Made by a program: the position numbers and the translations under genes
The notes under the pieces: generated by a model
The model's database searches: none
The model's input: the letters and a program-made list of their open reading frames with translations, nothing else
Told to the model about the DNA's origin: nothing
Assembly (NCBI RefSeq): GCF_025602895.1
Contig: NW_026516250.1
Location: 276,006 to 340,005 of the forward strand
From: Polychytrium aggregatum
Taxonomy: Eukaryota > Chytridiomycota > Chytridiomycetes > Polychytriales
Length of the DNA: 64,000 nucleotides
Direction of reading: 5' to 3'
In this document: piece after piece, positions 12,593-23,642 of the stretch
Layout of the letters: the number at the start of each line of letters is the position of its first letter
Position numbering within the stretch: the first letter of the stretch is position 1

Positions 12593-14585
12593 ATGTTCGT
12601 GTCGTCGATCACCTCCAACACATCGAGTGCTGTCTACTTTGCACCCACAAACCCGTCCGACACTTCGCCCTTCATCGAAAATGGCTATCCGTCGACGGGT
12701 TTCATTGCCTTGAACTCGGCCCTGGTCTTCCTCATGACCCCCGGTCTCGGCTTCTTCTACTCGGGAATGGCCCGCTCAAAGAACGCCCTCCATCTCATCA
12801 TGGCCTGCTATCTCGCCATCGCCATCGTGACCATCCAGGTGAGCACGGATATGCATGCAGTTGCGTGCGTGTGTGAGTTCCGAGTATGCATGTGGTTGCC
12901 AGTATGCATGCAGTTGCGAAGAACTGACTGCGATGGTGGAGGCTCTGGTGGCTGAATGAGATTGCTGACAAGTCTCGCTGCATCCATTCCATCTCGGTCG
13001 CAATCGTTGCTCTTGCGCACTCGTCAATTCTTCAGTGGGTCCTGTTCGGGTTCAGCCTTGCCTTCTCCGAATCAAGCGGTCCGTTCATCGGCAACTTTGC
13101 ATTCGGAGGCATGACGGGTGTCGGCGCCAACGCTCTCGCCGTTGCTGCACCGAGTGTTCCGGCGGTCGCATTTGCGCTCTATCAGCTCCAGTTCGCAACC
13201 ATCACAGTGGCGCTGATCTTTGGCTCAGTTGCCGAGCGCATCCGACTCCTTCCGGCCATGTTCTTCATCTTCTTCTGGACCTCGCTCATCTATGATCCCG
13301 TTGCCTATTGGACATGGGGTGCTCACGGATGGATCAAGAATATGTCCTGCCTCTCGACGACGGCTGCTTCGGCTGTACCCTGCGGCTACGGCGGCTACGA
13401 CTACGCCGGCGGCGGTCCTGTCCACATCGCCTCTGGCTTCAGCGGTCTTGCCTTTGCAATCTTCCTGGGTAGCCGCAAGCACGTCGAAAACTTCAAGCCA
13501 CACAACATCCTCAACATCTTCCTTGGAACAGCTCTCCTGTGGTTTGGTAAGTGATTTCATGAGCTTGCTGGGTGTAAGAGTAGGTGATGTTCATTCACAT
13601 GTCTCACATCTGTGGTTGCTGTTTACAATCCGGCGTAACTCTTGCACCATCAGGTTGGTTCGGTTTCAATGGAGGCTCCGCCATCTCTGCCACTCCCCGT
13701 GCCGCCATGGCTGCTTTCGTTACGACAGTTGCAGCTTGCGCTGGCGCCATGTCGTGGCTGCTCTACGACTTTGTCAACAACAGAAAGCTCTCTGGCCTTG
13801 GCTTCTGCTCCGGCGCCGTTGCGGCTCTGGTCGGAATCACCCCGTCGTCTGGATTTGTGGCTCCGTGGGCCGCCTTGGTGATCGGAGCCGTCTCCGGTGT
13901 GGTCTGCAACCTGTCGTGCCACATCAAGGTCAAGTTTGGATTCGACGACTCGCTCGATGCGTGGGGTGTCCACGGCGTCGGCGGCTTTGTCGGCAACATC
14001 ATGACGGGAGTGTTTGCACAAGCCTGGATCGCCACACTCGACGGAACATCGATTCCCGGCGGATGGATGGACGGCAACTGGATCCAAGTCGGATACCAGC
14101 TTGCAGGATCAAGTGCGATTGCAGCATACTCGTTTGTTGGCACATACTTGATCCTGTACCTGCTCGACTTGATTCCCGGACTGGACTTCCGACCCACCGA
14201 GGAAGAAGAGAAGAAGGGCGGCGACATTGCGTGTATGGGCGAGACGGCGTATCAGATCCTCGAGGCCGTCGGCATCGACCCATCGCTCCCTGGTCCGTTC
14301 AACAACGTCACGCTCATCCCTGGACCTCTCGTGCCGCTCAAGGAGGAGGATGAGGATCCCACCGAAATCCATGTCCCTTCGCGCCGACAAAGCATCATCG
14401 CCGACCTCTCGAGCACCACTCTGACCAACATCAAGATCGCCGGAGCTGCCCAGCCTGTCGAGGATCTCCACATCACTCGTGACGTTAGTCGCTCGGTCAA
14501 CGATGTCAACCGTGCCATCAACGATCGCCACGTCAACGTCTATGCCGTCTACAACCGTGGTCGAGCCACCTATACTCGCGGATAG
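12593..14585 (+). CDS. Ammonium transporter, AMT/MEP family (copy 1)
   Basis: Trimeric plasma-membrane ammonium permease. Exons 12593-12838, 13036-13546 and 13654-14585; both introns are GT..AG and the frame closes at TAG 14585. The start is ATG 12593 (MFVSSITSNTSS). About eleven membrane segments. The family signature is present as DYAGGGPVHIASGFSGL, which carries the first pore His; the second pore His is in WGVHGVGGFVGN. The His-His pair is that of the AmtB and Mep2 type. The C-terminal tail contains GVDPS-like and ETAYQILEAVGIDPSLPGPF segments, then a Ser/Asp-rich end. It is the first of a tandem pair; most of its sequence, introns included, is almost identical to copy 2. Confidence 0.93.
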
Positions 14586-16022
14586 ACATCTGCCATGGTC
14601 TATCGACTCAGTCCCAGCTGCTTCTGTCCACCCGGCCGCAATCCTCCCCACTATACCGTTCAATCCTCCCGGCATGCCCGTCTCGTCTCCTCGGAGGGTC
14701 TCTCAGACCCTCGCTTTCCGATTGCCACCCGACGCCGACCGCCCGCTGCCCAAGGACGACGGTGGCACTCCATGCGCACATATCGTCGTATCTGCTCCAC
14801 ACTTTGCTTTGATCTACGAGTGCCCCTACCATCATCTGTGAAAGGGTTTTCTCTATCCACACCCGGCCGTGCCGATCCTTTCTCTGCCCGTGTCCTGCGA
14901 AGCACAACCAACAAGCAATCGCACTCCATGCTCTGTGATGAGAGTCACTGCCATTCCTTCACTCTCGTCCAACGCGCATGCGGCTCCTCTGTCCTGTGCC
15001 TCAATCAGTGCGCGGCGACTTTGCTCAAATGTACCGATAGCATTTTCCATTCTCCCACCCACCTCAGTTGTCGACCATTTTGCTTGTCCTCAATGAACTC
15101 TCGCTCACCAAAGCAGCCGCTGCATCACCCGACAATATTATTTTTATTGTGCAGTCACGCACGCTACTCTACGGTAACTTCGGATGTGTTCCTCTCAGTG
15201 TGATGTCTGCCCGAACCAGCGGGTGTTCGGAACGATGGTAGCGGGAAGGGTCCTGAAATTCTGCGTGGCTCTTCAGGGAGCTCGAGTTATGGTTATAGAA
15301 CAGAGATATGGCGAAGTGGGGTTCCATCCGATTGCTGGAGCGCAAATTCAAGATTCCCCGCGCGGAACTCATCGATGCATCTTGACCGAAGCCTCGCTCC
15401 GCGACTACCCGCTTGGCTACCACATCCACCCGAGGGCAGCGCATGCAGGTAGCAGAAAGCTGGCGGTTGGCAGCATGGCAGCCCCGTGGGCGTTATCGGA
15501 GTGGCCGAGCTACAAGGTTTGACTTTCAGCGCAGGAACGATGTCGTTGCTGATTCACGATTTCTAGATCAGCCGCAGAGATACATCGATGGAAGTCGTGT
15601 GATCGGTACAGATCAGCTGCCAGCAAACACTCGTTATCGGCACAAACGGCGACGAGCAGCATGCAGGCACGCCGTCGAATGATTCGCAGCGATGCTGTTC
15701 TCCAAAGAACGAGTCCGACACCTCGATAGCGCCATCTCAACAAACGCTCCTCGGCGAGCTGCTTCGAGCGGGCGGTTTATAAAGCTGGCAATCTGGTTGC
15801 AATGCGGGTGTTGTTTCAGCTGCTGCCAGGCAAGTCACTTCAACTCCCAGCACCAGACCCAGAGTGATCTGTGTTGGCTTTGCAACTCAAAGGTGCCGCA
15901 CCACTCTCAAGCCATCGACATTTGACTCGGTACTGCACCTCATTCGTTGGTGTGGAATCATATACGCTCCAAAGCCTGCCATTGCTCCTGATCCTCGCCA
16001 AGGACCCCCAAAGATACGCAAA
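14586..16022. promoter_or_regulatory. Spacer between the tandem ammonium transporters
   Basis: No gene is supportable in this 1.4 kb stretch. It holds the 3' end of copy 1 and the promoter of copy 2. A TATAAA box lies at 15778-15783 and HGATAR-type sites (read as TTATCG) at 15493 and 15634. Unlike the coding parts, this spacer is not similar to the upstream region of copy 1. Confidence 0.5.
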
Positions 16023-17973
16023 ATGGCAACGACGCTGCTTTCGAAGCAGATCTCCAACGCATCGACATCGTTTTTCTTCTCTGCTACCAACCCGTCCGAG
16101 ACTTCGCCCTTCATCGAGAATGGCTATCCGTCGACGGGTTTCATTGCCTTGAACTCGGCCCTGGTCTTCCTCATGACCCCCGGTCTCGGCTTCTTCTACT
16201 CGGGAATGGCCCGCTCAAAGAATGCCCTCCATCTCATCATGGCCTGCTATCTCGCCATCGCCATCGTGACCATCCAGGTGAGCACGGATATGCATGCAGT
16301 TGCGTGCGTGTGTGAGTTCCGAGTGTGCATGTGGTTGCCAGTATGCATGCAGTTGCGAAGAACTGACTGCGATGGTGGAGGCTCTGGTGGCTGAATGAGA
16401 TTGCTGACAAGTCTCGCTGCATCCATTCCATCTCGGTCGCAATCGTTGCTCTTGCGCACTCGTCAATTCTTCAGTGGGTCCTGTTCGGGTTCAGCCTTGC
16501 CTTCTCCGAATCAAGCGGTCCGTTCATCGGCAACTTTGCATTCGGAGGCATGACGGGTGTCGGCGCCAACGCTCTCGCCGTTGCTGCACCGAGTGTTCCG
16601 GCGGTCGCATTTGCGCTCTATCAGCTCCAGTTCGCAACCATCACAGTGGCGCTGATCTTTGGCTCAGTTGCCGAGCGCATCCGACTCCTTCCGGCCATGT
16701 TCTTCATCTTCTTCTGGACCTCGCTCATCTATGATCCCGTTGCCTATTGGACATGGGGTGCTCATGGATGGATTCGCAACATGGCGTGCTTGAATCTGAC
16801 CTCGCCTTCGAGTGCGCCGTGTGGATACGGCAGTTACGATTATGCTGGCGGCGGTCCCGTCCATGTCGCTTCTGGCTTCAGCGGCCTCGCCTTTGCAATC
16901 TTTCTTGGGAAGCGCAAGAATATCGAAAACATCAAGCCACACAACATCCTCAACGTCTTCCTTGGAACAGCTCTCCTGTGGTTTGGTAAGTGATTTCATG
17001 AGCTTGCTGGGTGTAAGAGTAGGTGATGTTCATTCACATGTCTCACATCTGTGGTTGCTGTTTACAATCCGGCGTAACTCTTGCACCATCAGGTTGGTTC
17101 GGTTTCAATGGAGGCTCCGCCATCTCTGCCACTCCCCGTGCCGCCATGGCTGCTTTCGTTACGACAGTTGCAGCTTGCGCTGGCGCCATGTCGTGGCTGC
17201 TCTACGACTTTGTCAACAACAGAAAGCTCTCTGGCCTTGGCTTCTGCTCCGGCGCCGTTGCGGCTCTGGTCGGAATCACCCCGTCGTCTGGATTTGTGGC
17301 TCCGTGGGCCGCCTTGGTGATCGGAGCCGTCTCCGGTGTGGTCTGCAACCTGTCGTGCCACATCAAGGTCAAGTTTGGATTCGACGACTCGCTCGATGCG
17401 TGGGGTGTCCACGGCGTCGGCGGCTTTGTCGGCAACATCATGACGGGAGTGTTTGCACAAGCCTGGATCGCCACACTCGACGGAACATCGATTCCCGGCG
17501 GATGGATGGACGGCAACTGGATCCAAGTCGGATACCAGCTTGCAGGATCAAGTGCGATTGCAGCATACTCGTTTGTTGGCACATACTTGATCCTGTACCT
17601 GCTCGACTTGATTCCCGGACTGGACTTCCGACCCACCGAGGAAGAAGAGAAGAAGGGCGGCGACATTGCGTGTATGGGCGAGACGGCGTATCAGATCCTC
17701 GAGGCCGTCGGCATCGACCCATCGCTCCCTGGTCCGTTCAACAACGTCACGCTCATCCCCAGGTCCGTGGTCCCCATCACCGAAGAGGATGAGGACGAAG
17801 ATCCAACGGTCATCCTGCCGTCATCGCGAAGGACCAGTGTCATGGCCGAGTCGATCTCCACGACGCGTCTGCCCCAAGCCGTGCCCGAAGCTGCCGATTC
17901 CATGTCTCTGAACAGACATGTGAGCGTCTATGCCGTCTACAACCGAGGCAAGGCGACGTATACCCGCGGATGA
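16023..17973 (+). CDS. Ammonium transporter, AMT/MEP family (copy 2)
   Basis: Exons 16023-16277, 16475-16985 and 17093-17973. The start is ATG 16023 (MATTLLSKQISNAS). Intron positions and pore motifs are the same as copy 1 (DYAGGGPVHVASGFSGL with pore His 1; WGVHGVGGFVGN with pore His 2). The first ~25 residues, an external loop block (MACLNLTSPSSAPCGYGSYD here, against MSCLSTTAASAVPCGYGGYD in copy 1), the segment FLGKRKNIENIKPHN, and the last ~50 residues differ; the rest is almost identical. The two copies may differ in affinity or regulation through their tails. The pattern looks like tandem duplication followed by gene conversion. Confidence 0.93.
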
Positions 17974-18732
17974 GCGATTCTGGCGGGGCACACCAGGATC
18001 TGCAGACCACTGTATCTCCCCTGGCTGGGGTTGTCGGCTTTCCGCACTTTGGCTGTCTTGGGCTCGAGCAAATGCCTCGATCCCAAAACGAAACAGGCAC
18101 ACCCTCTTCGAGCCATGGCTGTCGCTTCTCTGGGCACTGAATATACACCAATCCATCACCCACCACGGCCAACAACAACGCACCACTCACTCTCGCACCC
18201 CGACATTCGTGCTTCTCGACCCGAACATGCATGCCGTCTCCCGAATGCCCCATGCAACCCCGCAGCACGACCCGGTCGCGCACGTGCTTTGCACTACCCA
18301 CCACACTCGCACAGGGACGCGCAGCAGCGGCATGCCGTCCCTTGTTGTGCTGCCACGTTCTGCGTCTGTACGACCGTCTTCTGTGTCGTCTGCACGGCCG
18401 CGTCCGCCATTTTTTTTCTTCGCTGGCCGATGGTGTCCAGCCGCAGACCATAAATACCGGACAGCCCCCCCGATGCCTCTCTGGCCGCCCAAGCCGTGAA
18501 GACTTCGTTGCTTTTCTTCATCGGTTTTCCGTTCGAAAGCACACAACCCCCCCCCAGCGCCATTGATCCGAGTTTCGAATTTAGCTTCGAATTTTGCTTC
18601 GTCCTGCCGCCGTTGTCTGCTTTCTGCCACGCTTCCTGTCTATACTTTTGCATCTTCCACTTTCGTCTCCATCCAAGCGACCTCAACTTTGCTTCCAAAT
18701 CCTAACAACTCAAAAACCCCCACCCCGCTGCC
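17974..18732. promoter_or_regulatory. Intergenic region upstream of the symporter
   Basis: 759 bp without a supportable gene. A TATA-like ATAAATA is at about 18451 and a pyrimidine-rich stretch precedes the ATG. I did not find clear GATA-factor sites in the proximal part. Confidence 0.4.
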
Positions 18733-20280
18733 ATGTCCGATCCCGTGCTCTTGCCGCTGTCGCTGACCCTCAGCATCATCACCTGCATCGTCTTTGGTAT
18801 CTTTGCCGTCCTGGTTGCCAAGCGACGCTATGGCTCTGCCATTCTGCCCTTTACCAGGGGTGGCAAGCCTGCCTCGGACTCGACCCAGGTCACCGAGCTC
18901 ACCGGCGAGGAATTCGTCACGGCCAGAAAGAGTCTGAACCGGTGGACCATTGCCTGGAGTTTCTACGCCAACGCCGTGGGCTGCGGAACGCTCTTCTTCC
19001 CGCCCATGTTCGCCACCCTCCCGGGCAACGGCTACATCGGTCTCATCGCTAACTCGCTCGCCAACGCCTTCCCGGTCCTCTTTGTGGCCTACTTTGGAAA
19101 CCAGATCCGCCAGCGCTTCTCCGAGTCGTGGTCCCTCAGCGACTACACCCTGCGTCGCTTTGGCCGCACCGTCAACATCTTTGTCTTTGCGCTGGTCTTC
19201 TTCAACATGGCTCTGGCTCTCATTGCCGAGTACAGCGCCGTCAGCAGCCTCTATACCTCTGTCCTCGGTGCTGATCCCTACAGCATCGTCTTCATCGTCG
19301 GCATCATCACCATGATCTATACCTACATCGGCGGGCTCTATGTCTCTCTGTGCACGGACCAGTGGCAGTCGATCACGGGAACCGCTCTCTTGGTTATCCT
19401 GATCATCTACGTCGCCATCTCGTTCCGCAGCCCGCTCCCTATTCCTGCCCCGGATGTCATCCAGCCCACGTCCGACGGCTGGGCCCAGCTCTTTGTCATG
19501 CCCGCGGCCGTCTTCACCGGCACCATCTTCTCCGAGGCCACCTGGCAGCGTGCTTGGGCCGCCCGCGACGACAAGGCTCTCCGTAGCGGCGCCAACATTG
19601 CCTTTGTGATCATCTTTGTGGTCATCTCGCTCTTTGCCCTCGGAGGTCTGCTCGTCGCCTGGGCCGGCATGGACATCCCCAACCCCAACTCGGTGCTCTT
19701 CCAGCTCGTCGGGCCCGGCAGCGCCCCGACCTGGGTCACCGTCGTTGTTGTTGTGATGGCCACCGTCATGAACGAGTGTGCCGTCGACAGCATCCAGAAT
19801 GGCCTCGCCGCCTCCATCACCACGACCTTCTTCAAGAACTCAAAGTCCTCGACCTGGAGCCGTGTCCTGATTGTCCTCACCAACATCCCTTGCATGGTCC
19901 TCGGCACCCAGGGCTACTCGCTCAGCGTGCTCTTTGGCATCTCCAACCTGATCACCATCCAGGCCACTCTGCCCATCCTGCTCGGCGCCATCGACGACAA
20001 CGCCAAGTACATCACCGGGGCCAACGTCCTGTTCTCGTCCCTGTTTTCGTTCGTCTCGGTTGCCGTCTACGCCACCATTGCCCAGTCGGGCGACTTTGTC
20101 GGCGGCATGACCAACATCTACGTCAACAACCCGTACATCTGGCAGCCCTACCTCGTGGCCATCGTGTCGTCCCTCGTCGGCATGGTCATCTGGTACGCCA
20201 TCGAGCATCTCTACCGCGCTGTCTTCCGCAAGGGCCACAAGAGCAGTTCCGGCACGACCATCGTCCCCAACGACTCTTAG
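18733..20280 (+). CDS. Sodium:solute symporter family permease (possibly urea/Dur3-like)
   Basis: Single exon of 515 residues from ATG 18733 to TAG 20280. About 13 hydrophobic segments begin with LPLSLTLSIITCIVFGIFAVLV. The SSS-family core is visible: SLNRWTIAWSFYANAVGCGT (TM1), then LSDYTLRRFGRTV, then IYTYIGGLYVSLCTDQWQSI, the conserved Tyr-x-x-x-Gly-Gly...Thr-Asp-x-x-Gln block, then FSEATWQRAWAARDDKALR. In fungi this family mostly includes urea/polyamine (Dur3) carriers; Dur3 proteins are usually longer (>600 residues), so substrate identity is open. Its place right after two ammonium transporters favours a nitrogen compound. Codon use is strongly GC-ending, as in a highly expressed gene. 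Confidence 0.8.
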   Translation: MSDPVLLPLSLTLSIITCIVFGIFAVLVAKRRYGSAILPFTRGGKPASDSTQVTELTGEEFVTARKSLNRWTIAWSFYANAVGCGTLFFPPMFATLPGNGYIGLIANSLANAFPVLFVAYFGNQIRQRFSESWSLSDYTLRRFGRTVNIFVFALVFFNMALALIAEYSAVSSLYTSVLGADPYSIVFIVGIITMIYTYIGGLYVSLCTDQWQSITGTALLVILIIYVAISFRSPLPIPAPDVIQPTSDGWAQLFVMPAAVFTGTIFSEATWQRAWAARDDKALRSGANIAFVIIFVVISLFALGGLLVAWAGMDIPNPNSVLFQLVGPGSAPTWVTVVVVVMATVMNECAVDSIQNGLAASITTTFFKNSKSSTWSRVLIVLTNIPCMVLGTQGYSLSVLFGISNLITIQATLPILLGAIDDNAKYITGANVLFSSLFSFVSVAVYATIAQSGDFVGGMTNIYVNNPYIWQPYLVAIVSSLVGMVIWYAIEHLYRAVFRKGHKSSSGTTIVPNDS

Positions 20281-21268
20281 AGGTTCCACGGCCTTGGTAT
20301 CATAGCTTGCCCACGTCTCTGGCAAGGTGATTCGTTTTGCACACAAGCAATCCGAGGGCCCTCTACTTTTCATAACACGCTTTCCTCCATGTCCATCCGT
20401 CGAGTCTCTTTCTTTCTTTGTCATTCTTTTTCCTTCTCCCCTCCCGTCTCGCCCCGTCTCATGTCGCTTGAGCCCGAAAGGCAGAGGCGGCCAACGCGGC
20501 AGCGCCTTTGGCCAATGCAATGCTCAATACAACCACATGGCGGCGAGCCTTGAACACAATCTCATGTCTGTTGTCGATCCATCTCTTTGAGCCTCATTTG
20601 CCTTTACCAAATCCAATTCAGCAAACAGCCAAACACGAGCATGTCTTTGTTTCCGCTCCGCACAAAAGTGTGCTTCCTCGGTGCCCAGATGGTCGAGCCA
20701 AACGGGTCGCTCGCCGACAGATGGGTGTATTCGCATCCAGGAAAGAGGGAGCAGCCCTGGCTCAGCCGGCACATTCGTTCGGGCGCGATGTATCTGGGAC
20801 GGCTGCTGGAATGGCAGCGGCGATAGTGGTAACGACGGGCTTTCCTTCATTGCCCTTGCCTTTCGTTTTCCTTGGACCCCAGTCGCTCGCATCTTTGACC
20901 GCGCTCTGGCACCAACCAAGAGCACGCCTCCCCTGAACCATATGTCTTGGGCTCCTTGCTGCCCCGGCCTGCAATTACTTTCACTCACCCCTGCCCGGCC
21001 CCAATCCGTCTTGGATCGCCGTCGCATCGATTCCGCAATTCGAACCTGGCCCGGCCATCGCTCGGGACCTCCGGCATTGTCTCGCATACATTCGGGGCAT
21101 CCCCCCGATCCATCCCTCTCGTCCTTTCCCTCCATCCATCGTTTTTTGCGGGCCTCGTCAGCGGTCTTCTAACACCGCCCTCTCATCAACCGGCCGGACC
21201 TTTCTCCCTTCGTGCCAAGCAGCTTGCTCGACCATCGGCCCCCTATCTTTTCTCTCCAGGAAGGTGCA
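20281..21268. other. Intergenic region
   Basis: About 990 bp with no gene I can support. It is pyrimidine-rich after 20380 and again before 21250, and would contain the symporter 3' UTR and the F-box gene promoter. Confidence 0.4.
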
Positions 21269-23642
21269 ATGGCATCCGTTCTCCAGGACTCGCCTCCGCC
21301 AGCACAAGATCCTCCGCCCTTGCAATTCCGTGTGCGGGGCCGCATCTACCCCAACAACCAGTGGATGCTAGGAACGACATTGCATCTCTGTCTCAAGCTA
21401 TTCACAGAGATTGCCGCCGAGCTAGAGGTGCATTTGCACCACTCGGGCTCTGTCCCGAACAATGACAGCGTTGGCAATGACACTGTTGATGGCAGCGACA
21501 ACAGGGCTAATGCCATCCCCAACGGCAACAACACTGACCATTTCGCCCGGTCGCCACCGATACCCCAGCCGGCCGACCCGGTCTCTCGCCTGATGGAGAT
21601 CCAGTATGCTATCGTGGCCATCCAGACCTGCATCCGCAGCAACCGCTTCCAGAACGTCATCTCGGACGACTGGAAGTTCAACCAGCGATGCGAGTTTTCG
21701 ACCGAGCTCGAGAATGCCCTCGTCAGCGACTCTGATGCCGTCCTCCCCAAGATCGCAGATCCCTTGGATGCGGTCGACATTGTGAAATGGTACAAGCTCG
21801 AGCAGCCGCTCCGGCCCATGTTCCTGACAGGGTCGGTTGCTGCTTTGGATGCTCGTGCTGATACCGCCAGCAGCAGCAGCAGCAGCACCAGCAGCACCAG
21901 CAACAGGCGAGCTCGCCTCTGCAAGTCCACGATTGCCCGCACTCTGCCCATCGAAATCCTGCAGCGGATCATGAACCACTTCTCACCAGGAGGAAACCGG
22001 CCGTACTCCTCCGATGTCGTCATCAAGCCCGAGCAGAAGAATCTGGTGGCCTGTGCCCTGGTCAACCGCCACTGGAGCTCGCAGGCGATCCCCATCATCT
22101 GGACAATCCCGCAGCTGACGTCCCTGGAAATGCTCGAAAAGTTCACCATGAGCTGCCTATGCAACTACATGGAGGAGTGCTACGGTAAGCAGCATCGCCT
22201 GGACGAAGACGAGGGACGCTACCAGACCAGAGACAGGGTTTCGGATGGCACGGGCGAGGGACTGTGGGCCGTTTTCATAATCCGGTCGGAATGAAGAAGG
22301 CGATCGTGGTGCACTGGAGGCAGCTCCGGGCTACCGTAATCTTAGATATGCTTCGCAGGGGCTCGATTTGACAACATTGTGCTGACCGATCGCTCTCTGT
22401 CCCGTTCTGCCCTTCTCCTGCGTATCCTTCGCATGGCACCATACCAAATCCACATGGGTTCGGCTGCTCTGGCTGCTCGGTCCAGGCAAACGTCGATCGT
22501 CGCTCACCCGCTATGTGCGCGAGCTCTATGTAACCTACCACTTTGACACCCACGACCGCCTGACCGTCAAGGAGCAATGGTCGGGACTGGAATGCGTGCG
22601 AATGGTCTCCAAGTTCCTTCCCGAGCTGCGGAACGCATCGGTCGACCTCGGCGAAGGCTGCCTGGGCCCGTTGACGTTGCAGAGCCTGCTTTCGTGGTGC
22701 CCCAAGATCAACCAGCTGAGCAATGTCATTGCTGGAGTCGAAACCGTTCTGGCGCCGATGGCTGTTCCTGGATACTTTGGCAACCTGAAAAAGCTCATCA
22801 CGCTCGATCTGGGTGGAACCAAGTATGGGCCGATGATGAAAACAGAGACGGGAAGCATGTTTCTCAAGGCGGTGGCCCACAACGTCGGCGTGAACCTGCG
22901 TGGCATCGACCTTTCCGACTCGCCCCTCACATCCGAGATCCTGTACGAGCTGTGCGGCAACTGCCCCAACCTGCAGGTGATCGACATCAACTCGGTGGTC
23001 GGGCTGTCGCCCGAGTGCCTCGCGATGGTGCCGCGGATGTGCCCCAATCTGGTGGCCTACATCATCTTTCCAAATACCGGCCTGACCACAGAGCACATCG
23101 AGATGCTGTTCCAATCGGCGCCGTATCTGCGCATGATCGATATCGAAAGCGATGCCCTGGATGCCCGACGGGTCTTTGAGGCTATCAAGAAGTACTCCCC
23201 CAAGCTATCAACGATCTCGCTCGGCAGCTGCAAGCTGCAAGAGGAGCGCGACATTATCGAGCTTATCCAGGAGCGTGGACCCAAGCTGATGGACCTGCAG
23301 ATGGGCACGCAAACCATGACCGAGGAGATCTTTGTGGCGCTGGGGCGGTATTGCCCAAACCTCTATAGTCTCGAGCTGCATGCCGACTTTGTCCCGACCG
23401 GCAGCATTTCCTATGGCAGCGGCATCAGCTTCATGGCCAGTGCATGCCCGGATCTCCGGCATCTGAGCGTGCAGGATCACGAGGGCAATGAAGATCTGTT
23501 TCAGCACGTCACCAAGGGCTACCGGAACTGCAACTTTCTCAATCCGGTGCTCGATGCCACGTTCCTGGGATACCCGCGCTTCGATCAGCCGCCCGTGGGT
23601 CTTGTCGGGGACGAGAGCGCCGACAGGATGGATCTGGGCTGA
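21269..23642 (+). CDS. F-box-like / leucine-rich-repeat protein
   Basis: Probable substrate adaptor of an SCF ubiquitin ligase. Exon 1 runs 21269-22184. The start is ATG 21269 (MASVLQDSPPPAQDPPPLQF). A poly-Ser/Thr linker is followed by an F-box-like helix set: RTLPIEILQRIMNHF, then NLVACALVNRHWSSQAIPIIW. The last exon (to TGA 23642) holds about ten irregular LRRs of the cysteine-containing/RNI type, e.g. LRGIDLSDSPLTSEILYELC, CPNLQVIDINSVVGLSPECL, LRMIDIESDALDARRVFEAI, CPNLYSLELHADFVPTGSI. The join between about 22185 and 22510 is unresolved: the reading ARFDNIVLTDRSLSRSALLL and the LRR frame (GPGKRRSSLTRYVREL) are in different frames, so a further short intron or an indel lies there. Confidence 0.7.

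Noticed and set aside
13220-14353. 377-residue frame inside ammonium transporter 1 (and its twin at 16812-17792)
   Set aside because: Out-of-frame shadow of the transporter exons; Arg/Cys-rich with no membrane segments and interrupted by the real introns.
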